Below, piece after piece: positions 53,623 through 60,097 of a DNA stretch of 64,000 nucleotides (position 1 is the first letter of the stretch; each line of letters begins with the position of its first letter). A model generated the notes under the pieces. That model was not told where the DNA came from. It did no database searches and saw only the letters and a list, made by a program, of their open reading frames with translations. Position numbers and translations under genes: made by a program. Source of the stretch: Comamonas denitrificans (GTDB lineage: Bacteria > Pseudomonadota > Gammaproteobacteria > Burkholderiales > Burkholderiaceae_C); the NCBI RefSeq assembly GCF_017368815.1, contig NZ_JAFNME010000012.1:20405-84404 (forward strand). Direction: 5' to 3'.

Positions 53623-53641
53623 GCTTGCTATATTAGCAAGC
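53623..53641 (+). promoter_or_regulatory. Inverted repeat over a likely -10 region upstream of the RTX gene
   Basis: GCTTGCTA-TAT-TAGCAAGC, perfect 8-base arms, containing TATATT that could serve as an extended -10 (TGCTATATT). It ends 34 bases before the GTG start. Operator or leader hairpin; not resolvable by eye. Confidence 0.45.
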
Positions 53642-53675
53642 TTACCGCCCATACGGGTAATTCTGGAGATAAAAA

Positions 53676-55355
53676 GTGGCATATATTTCTGATTTAACAC
53701 AAATTTATTTGAAAAAACTGGGTGTTTCTTCAAATGATGTACTGAGCTTTGTGCTTTCAAATGAAAATAATCCGTCTTTGATTTACAGCACGGCCAAGCA
53801 ATATGGCATCACTACACAAATGCTGGCAGAAGTCGTCAGCTCAGCCATCCCCTCCATTGATGTGAACGGCGTGCGCCAGTTCTTCAAAAATAGCGGCCTG
53901 GATTCTCTGCAGCTGGACAACTCTTCTGCTCACCTGGACCCCAATTATTTTAAAAATCTGTTTGATGGCTCCAAACTCGTTCAGTACCAAGGCATCAATG
54001 ACAATATTGTTCTAGGTGATGGCGACGATTATGTCGATGCAGGCCCTGGTGATGACACCATCAAGGGCAATGGCGGCAACGACGTTCTGCTGGGCGGCTC
54101 AGGAAACGACAACATTGATGGCGGCCGTGGCGCGGATTATATTGAAGGGGGCTTTGGCGCCGACAAGCTCTATGGCGGCAAATATGCCAACTCCACCTAT
54201 GTTTATGGTTACTACCAGGGAAATCAATGGATTCCTGGATATTATGTAGATACCGTTGATCACGCAACCAACCTGATTTATGGCGGTGGTGGAGACGACT
54301 ATATAGAAGGCGGCTACGGTGCGGATGTGCTGGATGGTGGTGATGGTGCCGACAGGATCTATGGCGGTGGAAAATCCTCCTATGACGGAAGTAATATCCG
54401 TGACCACGATATCATTTATGGCCGCGGTGGCGATGATTGGATTGATGGCGAAGAAGGGGATGACGTCATTTATGGCGGCACCGGAGAAGACTATATTCGT
54501 GGAGGCTCAGGGTCTGACACCATTTATGGCGAAGAAGGCGACGACACCATCTTTGCAAATTACTCTTCCAGCGACGACTACACCGTAGATTATGTATTTG
54601 GCGGCGCTGGAAATGACACAATTTATATTGCCTCTGGCGACCAAGCAGATGCAGGCGAAGGTAATGACACCATCACCTTCAGCGCAGGCTCGTCTACAGC
54701 CCAGGCAGTGACAACCGCATTGATTGTGGCAGGCGAGGGGGCAGACCGGATCAACGCTTATGCACTGTCTGCAAGCAACCGCCTGATTATTGACCTGACC
54801 GAGAGCACACAATCCACCGACAAGATCGATGCATGGTCTATCAACGACAGCACGTTCAATATGGCCATGGAAGTGCGTGGCTTTAATATCAAATATGATA
54901 CTTTTTCGATTGGCAACTTTGATTTGAATGGCACCAGTGATTTCTCTTATAGAGGCGCTGGAATCAATTCCAAATATACAAATGTCAATTACTCTCAAAT
55001 TCTGACTAGCGCCTCTACCCCATATCTGCAGCGCAATATTGATTATAAAAACCCCAACCCCGATGCCTATGGCAAGGGTTTCTTTGTCATTCAAGGGGCT
55101 TCTGCCACAGCTTCCGACAGCTTGAGCGCCGCAACATTCATTGATGCCTACGGCAATAATGCAACCTATGACAAGGAAGATGCGCATTATTTCCTGATCA
55201 ATATTGGCACCAGCGATATGGGCCTGTACAAGTTCAAGGACGACTCTGGCGCAGACAATAATGTAGTGGCCGACGAGCTGACGCCAGTTGCCTTGTTCGT
55301 GGGCCTGCGCACGGAAGACTTCACCACGCAAGACTTGTTCAACGTTTTTATTTAA
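53676..55355 (+). CDS. RTX (hemolysin-type calcium-binding) secreted protein
   Basis: 559 residues starting at a GTG with GGAG seven bases upstream. Residues 10-76 are a copy of the unnamed domain also found in the gene at 51230 (SNENNPSLIYSTA, YGITTQMLAEVV, VRQFFKNSGL). Residues about 105-320 hold many GGxGxDxUx calcium-binding nonapeptides (GDGDDYVDAGPGDDTIKGNG, GGGGDDYIEGGYGADVLDGG). The last ~200 residues are non-repetitive and end TTQDLFNVFI, a typical uncleaved type I secretion signal. No signal peptide. The likely exporter is the operon at 43635-50565. Host role (adhesin, surface layer or enzyme) is unknown. Confidence 0.9.
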   Translation: MAYISDLTQIYLKKLGVSSNDVLSFVLSNENNPSLIYSTAKQYGITTQMLAEVVSSAIPSIDVNGVRQFFKNSGLDSLQLDNSSAHLDPNYFKNLFDGSKLVQYQGINDNIVLGDGDDYVDAGPGDDTIKGNGGNDVLLGGSGNDNIDGGRGADYIEGGFGADKLYGGKYANSTYVYGYYQGNQWIPGYYVDTVDHATNLIYGGGGDDYIEGGYGADVLDGGDGADRIYGGGKSSYDGSNIRDHDIIYGRGGDDWIDGEEGDDVIYGGTGEDYIRGGSGSDTIYGEEGDDTIFANYSSSDDYTVDYVFGGAGNDTIYIASGDQADAGEGNDTITFSAGSSTAQAVTTALIVAGEGADRINAYALSASNRLIIDLTESTQSTDKIDAWSINDSTFNMAMEVRGFNIKYDTFSIGNFDLNGTSDFSYRGAGINSKYTNVNYSQILTSASTPYLQRNIDYKNPNPDAYGKGFFVIQGASATASDSLSAATFIDAYGNNATYDKEDAHYFLINIGTSDMGLYKFKDDSGADNNVVADELTPVALFVGLRTEDFTTQDLFNVFI

Positions 55356-55392
55356 TAAAAAAACGTTGACTGGTGTTGAGTGCCAGTAAGCT

Positions 55393-55421
55393 AAAGCCGG
55401 TATCCCTACCGGCTTTTTTTT
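55393..55421 (+). terminator. Rho-independent terminator after the RTX gene
   Basis: AAAGCCGGTA / TACCGGCTTT stem with TCCC loop and a long T run. Separates it from the convergent SapC-family gene. Confidence 0.9.
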
Positions 55422-55488
55422 GGCTTTTTTGGATTTACCCAATACGCTCTACCACCGCTGATGCTTATTGGCGCAGGGGGTTTTTAAT

Positions 55489-56298
55489 TCAATGCGCACC
55501 GAAGCTAAGGGTACCGCCGTGGTTCAGGAATTCGAGATCGATTTCACCGCTCGGGGTGGTAGGCAGAGCCTGCTGGCTTTGCGCCTGCGCGTTGGCGTTG
55601 GCGTTGGCGTGGGCTGCGGCAAGCTGGCCCAGCATCTGCAAGTGCTGCATCGACAGCAGCTGGCAGTAAGCCACCGACAACGCCCCCGCCTGCTGCAAGC
55701 GCTGCAGGGCTTCAGCCCCCAGGCCGTTGAGTCGGTCTTCATCAATGCGGTAGAGGCCTTGCACGGTTTTCTCACCCTGCCCGCTCTTGAGCGTGACTGG
55801 CCAGGGCTGAATCAGCCCTTCTGCCTGCAAGGCGGCGCACGCACGCTCGGTGACGGCACGATTGGCCTGCACCTGCTGCAAAAAGTGGAGCACGACCTTG
55901 ACCGATTCGCTGGGCTCACCCTGCGCGTCAAAAAAGGGCTCGGGATGGTCTTCGCCAACCATGCCGCTATCAGTTGCCACACACAGCACCCACTGGCCGC
56001 TTTGCGTGTGTGCCAGCCTGAAAGGGTAAGCACGGTACATGGCTGGCGTGTACGCCCCCATCCAGCGACCGTCAGGCGACACCCACAAGTTCTGACCAGG
56101 CTGCAGGCCCTGCACCGCAGCCGGCACAAAAGCCTCTCCTTGCGGGATAAAAGCAATCGGCAGCGTCATGCAGGCCTTGGCCAGCTCCTGCACCACCAGC
56201 GGGGCCAGGGTATCGGCAGCGGCAAAGCGGTAGTCGGTATAGCGCTTCCAGCGCAGATTCGCAAAGTCGGTCTTGGTAATGGCTTGATATTGGGGCAT
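55489..56298 (-). CDS. SapC-family protein
   Basis: 269 residues resembling the SapC family first described beside S-layer genes in Campylobacter. Family phrases are LPIAFIPQGEAFVPAAVQGL, YRAYPFRLAHTQSGQ with VLCVATDSGMV, and EDHPEPFFDAQGE. The C terminus has an AHANANANAQAQ low-complexity run. The role is unclear; the family commonly lies next to type I secretion cargo genes. It is 181 bases behind the regulatory-domain methyltransferase on the same strand, possibly cotranscribed. Confidence 0.8.
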   Translation of the reverse strand: MPQYQAITKTDFANLRWKRYTDYRFAAADTLAPLVVQELAKACMTLPIAFIPQGEAFVPAAVQGLQPGQNLWVSPDGRWMGAYTPAMYRAYPFRLAHTQSGQWVLCVATDSGMVGEDHPEPFFDAQGEPSESVKVVLHFLQQVQANRAVTERACAALQAEGLIQPWPVTLKSGQGEKTVQGLYRIDEDRLNGLGAEALQRLQQAGALSVAYCQLLSMQHLQMLGQLAAAHANANANAQAQSQQALPTTPSGEIDLEFLNHGGTLSFGAH

Positions 56299-56370
56299 AC
56301 AGTGACTAGGAAGAAGGTTTTAGAAGGCTTTATCAGCAGCGCACTCTGTCCGAATGCATCACGTGGGCAT

Positions 56371-56393
56371 TGTGGGCCAGCTCCTGGCCCACA
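56371..56393. other. Perfect hairpin between the methyltransferase and SapC genes
   Basis: TGTGGGCCAG-CTC-CTGGCCCACA, 10-base perfect stem, no T run on either strand, so not a classical terminator. It may mark an mRNA processing or stability site. Confidence 0.5.
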
Positions 56394-56479
56394 GACTCGA
56401 ATGCTTTGTAACTGGCACCTTTACGGCACCTTTGCGTCATCCAAAAGGCTATCGAGGTCGCAGGTACCCCAAACTGGCT

Positions 56480-58027
56480 TCACGCAATCTGCAAGGCCTT
56501 CAAAATCGGCAGCTGTTTCTCGGCAAACTCGCTGGCCTGCGCAGTCAGTTCTGCCAAGTTTTCTTCGACGCTTTCCAGCGTCTTGCCATCTTTAACCAGT
56601 CGTTGGTTTTGTAGGGCAAGGATGTTCCACACGAAGCTGGCCCAGTCCTGCGGCTGCTTGTGGCCCTGCTGCTTGGCCAGCAAAAACAGCTGCTGAAAGC
56701 GGGGCACGGTAACACCGCCGCCAGTAACCGGGCTGGCCAGGTAGCTCAGCTCATTGCTGCTGCGCGCCTTGGTCATCAGGTACACATTGAGCCTGTCGGT
56801 GCGTTTCTTGGCTTTCTGGACCACAGCATCGTCTTGCACCGCCTGCACCGCACCGGTGGCACTGAGCACCATGGCGGCTTGCAGGATCTGGGCGAAGCTC
56901 AGGCTTTGGGTGCTCGGGGTGGCTTTAAGGGCGTGCTCCAGCTGGCCCAGGGTCTTGGGTTTGTGATCGGCCAGTTGGTCAAGGATGGGGCCATACACGG
57001 CCTCTTGCAGGGTGGCTTCACCCAAGCTACCGGTAACTTTCAGGCCCACGTCTGCGCGGGGTTGGGCAAGGAGGATGCGCTGGCCCCGCAAGGCTTCGGC
57101 CTGCTCCAGCGCTGTGAGGGTTCTGCCCCCCTTCACCCAGTAGTCTTTGCGAAACTGCTGATTCACACAAAAGTCGCGCGTAGTCTGGCGGAACATGGGG
57201 TCGGGGATGCTGGCCAACAGCGTTTGCTGCTCTGCTGTGAGGTTCACCGCATCAATAGCGTCCAGATAATTGGCCGAGCAAGCCCAGGTGAGCTTGGCAC
57301 TTTGCAGCCAGCGGCCCATTTGGGCAAAAGCCATGGGTTGCCAGTCACGGTTGAAGTACTCGTGGGCTACGTAGTGGCGGTTCTGGCCTTTGATGGCTTT
57401 GATGCGCTCAGCAATCTGCGGGTTGGCGCGCGCGTAGGCCGGGTTGGCTGCCAGCAGTTGGTCCGCGAAGTTCAGGGCTGCGTCGATGCGGCTGACAATA
57501 CCGGCACCATCAGAGCCCAGCACTTCGGCGTGCTCGGTGAGCAAATCGCGCATAGGCACCATGGCAGCCCAGCCCGGCTGGGTGTTGTAGCTGATGTAGA
57601 GCACACCGCCCACCTTGAGCTTGCGGCGGATGAAATCGACGATTACGGCGCGGTTCTCATCCGAAATCCAGCTCCAGATGCCGTGCAAGCCGATGTAATC
57701 GAACTCAGGCAAATCGGCGCGGGCACCGAACTGGTCGAAGGCTTCGTCAAACAACTGGGCACCGGATTCAGCCACGCGGGCCAGCTCTTGGGCAAAAGCC
57801 GCCTGAGCCGGGTTGAAGTCGGTGCCAGACCACTGCACCACGCTGGCAGCGGCGTGCAAGTTGGCGCTCATGCCCTGGCCGAAGCCCAGTTCGCAGGCGC
57901 TGCCCACTTCCGGCGGCACCAGGCCCGCGTTCAGGAAGGCCAGCCGCACACGCAGCGGGTTCAGTTCTGTGTAATAACCGTAGGTGTAGCCAATGTCGGC
58001 CACATAGCCGGCAGTCCAGTCGGTCAT
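56480..58027 (-). CDS. Class I methyltransferase with a regulatory domain (MethyTransf_Reg type)
   Basis: 515 residues, ATG at 58027 behind AAGGAGA at good spacing. N-terminal class I SAM domain: ACELGFGQGMSANLHAA is motif I (about residues 43-59), FDYIGLHGIWSWISDENR and VGGVLYISYNTQPGW later motifs. The segment to about residue 300 (including RHYVAHEYFN) matches the methyltransferase regulatory-domain family. The last ~200 residues are helical and of unknown fold. The substrate is unknown; the position between cargo-type genes suggests modification of a surface or secreted protein (inference). Confidence 0.82.
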   Translation of the reverse strand: MTDWTAGYVADIGYTYGYYTELNPLRVRLAFLNAGLVPPEVGSACELGFGQGMSANLHAAASVVQWSGTDFNPAQAAFAQELARVAESGAQLFDEAFDQFGARADLPEFDYIGLHGIWSWISDENRAVIVDFIRRKLKVGGVLYISYNTQPGWAAMVPMRDLLTEHAEVLGSDGAGIVSRIDAALNFADQLLAANPAYARANPQIAERIKAIKGQNRHYVAHEYFNRDWQPMAFAQMGRWLQSAKLTWACSANYLDAIDAVNLTAEQQTLLASIPDPMFRQTTRDFCVNQQFRKDYWVKGGRTLTALEQAEALRGQRILLAQPRADVGLKVTGSLGEATLQEAVYGPILDQLADHKPKTLGQLEHALKATPSTQSLSFAQILQAAMVLSATGAVQAVQDDAVVQKAKKRTDRLNVYLMTKARSSNELSYLASPVTGGGVTVPRFQQLFLLAKQQGHKQPQDWASFVWNILALQNQRLVKDGKTLESVEENLAELTAQASEFAEKQLPILKALQIA

Positions 58028-58139
58028 TGTGTTTGTCTCCTTGGGGATGTAATAGATGTCTGAAGATTAAAAAATCATAGCTGCTAGCGGTTTCTGGGTA
58101 ATCCCTAGAGGCTGATTTAAATCAAAATTTTGCACCCTC

Positions 58140-59231
58140 TTACGCGGCCTTGGCTTCGAACACCCTCTTGGCAGCCGCCAGGCCACGCAAGCAGCGCTGC
58201 TGGCGGTGGGCGGCCAACTCGATCAGCTTGGCGGGCGTGCCCACGGCACTGGCAAAGTCTTTGAAGAAATGGTCAGCACTGGCAATAAAGGCCTCGGCAT
58301 CCATGCCCAGGCGACTGAGCAGGGGCGGCGTGCTGGCGGGGATGGCCCCGCGCTTGCTTGGGTGTACAGCGCGGCCCATGGTATCGACCAAGTCCAGGTA
58401 CTCCTCCAAGCCAAACGGCACCGCCTGCGCAAAACCGCTGGTGGGGTCAAAGGGCATCAGCGGTGCCTCGGGCAGCGCTGAAATTTCTGCTTCTGATAGC
58501 AGTCCGGGCAATGTGCGCGCGGGCGATGCGTCTATTTCACCCACAACCTCTGGTGCTACCACAGGTGCCCGCACCGGCTCAAAAGCGCGGCCTTGCAGCT
58601 CGGCCAGGCGTGCGGCAATAGAGGTATGGGCGCTGTCCTCCAGGCTCTGGGCCATACCGGCACGAATGGGGTTCAAGTCCACATAGGCCATGGCGGCCAG
58701 CAGCGCCTGCTCATCGAGCAGCGCCTGGCTTTTAAAGCGCCCTTCCCAAAAGCGCCCCGTGCAACCCTCCTCGGCATTGGCCTGGCGGGCAATGGTTTCG
58801 TTGAGCACGCGCATAAACCACGACACATCGGCCAAGCGCTGGCGGTACAGCGCGGCAAACTCAGCCACCTTCAGGCGCTCTGCCTCGCCCAGCAGCGCAC
58901 CGCCCAGGTAGCGCTGCACCAGCAAGGGGCCGGTGAAAAGTTGCGTCCAGCGGCGCAGCACCTCGTCGTCGCTCAGTGCCTGGGCGCGGGCTGCGTCCAC
59001 GCGCAGCACAGCGTGGTAGTGGTTGCTCATCACCGCATAGGCGGCCACGTCAATGGTGAAGACCGAGGCCAGCTCACGGATGCGCGTTTCTATCCAGCCC
59101 CGGCGGTGTTCAAAGCACTGACCGGTAGCCGCATCCTGGCCGCACAGAAAAGCGCGGCGCACGCAGCGGTTAACGACATGGTACCAGGGCGTGTCAGCCA
59201 GCGAGATCAGGGAGGAGCGAGGGCGGGTCAT
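58140..59231 (-). CDS. REP-associated tyrosine transposase (RAYT, Y1/IS200-like domain)
   Basis: 363 residues. HVVNRCVRRAFLCG opening, the HUH metal motif in AYAVMSNHYHAVLRVD (about residues 64-79), then GRFWEGRFKSQALLDEQALL and AYVDLNPIRAGMA, characteristic of RAYT/TnpA-REP proteins. The C-terminal ~130 residues are an extension with unknown role. RAYTs act on REP-type palindromes and are usually single-copy, domesticated. Its first 24 bases recur upstream of brnT (59804-59827). It may be connected with the intergenic palindromes of this genome (inference). Confidence 0.88.
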   Translation of the reverse strand: MTRPRSSLISLADTPWYHVVNRCVRRAFLCGQDAATGQCFEHRRGWIETRIRELASVFTIDVAAYAVMSNHYHAVLRVDAARAQALSDDEVLRRWTQLFTGPLLVQRYLGGALLGEAERLKVAEFAALYRQRLADVSWFMRVLNETIARQANAEEGCTGRFWEGRFKSQALLDEQALLAAMAYVDLNPIRAGMAQSLEDSAHTSIAARLAELQGRAFEPVRAPVVAPEVVGEIDASPARTLPGLLSEAEISALPEAPLMPFDPTSGFAQAVPFGLEEYLDLVDTMGRAVHPSKRGAIPASTPPLLSRLGMDAEAFIASADHFFKDFASAVGTPAKLIELAAHRQQRCLRGLAAAKRVFEAKAA

Positions 59232-59232
59232 G
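59209..59232. repeat. 24-base direct repeat, copy 1 (5' end of the RAYT gene)
   Basis: Begins AGGGAGGAGCGAGGGCGGG and ends TCATG; copy 2 at 59804-59827 differs at two positions. The two copies bracket the brnT-brnA pair. Confidence 0.75.
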
Positions 59233-59235
59233 ATG

Positions 59236-59544
59236 TCACGCTGGCGAATGCGTCTGCAGCCAGTCTTTCAAGGCATCATTCATGCGTGTCTGCCAGCCTT
59301 TTCCAGTGGCTTTGAAGGCCGCGATGACCTCCGCGTCGTAGCGCACCGTCAGGGCCTGCTTGGTGCTTTGCGCCTTGGGGCGGCCACGGGAAAGCGCCTC
59401 ACGCAGCACAGCCGCGCCTTCTGGGGCAGATACTGGCTGCTCACCGATTTTCCACTCGCCCTGCTCGAAGAAATCTTGCGTCAACTCCGGCGCGTCGTCT
59501 GGGTCAATCCAGGGCTTGGGCGAATCTTGCGATTTCACGTTCAT
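59236..59544 (-). CDS. brnA: BrnA-family antitoxin
   Basis: 102 residues with the BrnA C-terminal ribbon-helix-helix region: GRPKAQSTKQALTVRYDAEV, IAAFKATGKGWQTRMNDALK, DWL. Neutralises the BrnT toxin and usually represses its own promoter. GAGGA seven bases before the ATG supports the start, inside the end of brnT (41-base overlap). It sits immediately upstream of the RAYT start. Confidence 0.9.
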   Translation of the reverse strand: MNVKSQDSPKPWIDPDDAPELTQDFFEQGEWKIGEQPVSAPEGAAVLREALSRGRPKAQSTKQALTVRYDAEVIAAFKATGKGWQTRMNDALKDWLQTHSPA

Positions 59545-59776
59545 TGGCTTTCCTCATGCTGATGATGCGGCGAACCTCGCCGCGAGGCGTCCAGACCAAG
59601 ATAACCATCCGGCCATCCAACACACCGACGGTAGTGAACCGTGGCTCACCATAGTCAAAACGGGCATCTTCTGCCGTGACATTCACCCCGGCGAACACCT
59701 CGCCAGCCTGGGCGAAATCCAAGCCACGCTCTGCGAGTGTCTTGTCGCGCTTGTCGGGGTCGAACTCGATCTGCAT
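59504..59776 (-). CDS. brnT: BrnT-family ribonuclease toxin
   Basis: 90 residues, RelE-like fold: IEFDPDKRDKTLAERGLDFA, a variable middle, then RFTTVGVLDGRMVILVWTPR and RRIISMRKANEREIARF, matching BrnT. Expected to cleave RNA and stop growth unless BrnA is present. Toxin-first order with overlap into brnA is the normal BrnTA layout. Confidence 0.9.
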   Translation of the reverse strand: MQIEFDPDKRDKTLAERGLDFAQAGEVFAGVNVTAEDARFDYGEPRFTTVGVLDGRMVILVWTPRGEVRRIISMRKANEREIARFAQALD

Positions 59777-59803
59777 AGCACTTATTGTAGTTACGTTATT
59801 TCG

Positions 59804-59827
59804 AGGGAGGAGCGGGGACGGGTCATG
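59804..59827. repeat. 24-base direct repeat, copy 2 (upstream of brnT)
   Basis: Matches 22 of 24 bases of 59209-59232, including the RAYT start codon and first seven codons, but reads into a different context. It suggests the toxin-antitoxin pair is an insertion at the RAYT 5' end. Confidence 0.75.
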
Positions 59828-59954
59828 GGCAGGAGTTTAAAGAATGCTGTTTATTTAGGCAATTAAAGTGGGTGTCCTTTTTAATTCGCAAAATAAGCCC
59901 CAATCCCCGCCTGCGTCCTGGCGGGACGCACACAGCCACAAAAGCCTCCACAGA

Positions 59955-59994
59955 CGTAAAAAAGCCCCCGTGAGGCGATGCTCGCGGGGGCTTT
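59955..59994 (-). terminator. Terminator of the S-layer-like gene (minus strand)
   Basis: AAAGCCCCCGTGAG (59961-59974) pairs with CTCGCGGGGGCTTT (59981-59994), followed by a T run on the minus strand. It ends the strong surface-protein transcript. The rest of 59828-60097 has no gene. Confidence 0.9.
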
Positions 59995-60097
59995 GTGGGT
60001 TCCTAAGTGTCGTTTTACGCCTTGGAGGCTGCCATCCCCACCACTCTGGCAAGGATGACCGCTTCTTTGAACGGAAAACTTTACTTAGTTATCCAAG

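Noticed and set aside
54000..54640. Possible CRISPR or DNA tandem array in the RTX gene
   Set aside because: The periodicity is the coding sequence of GGxGxD nonapeptides with varied codons, not identical repeats with spacers. No CRISPR array or cas gene was seen in the window.
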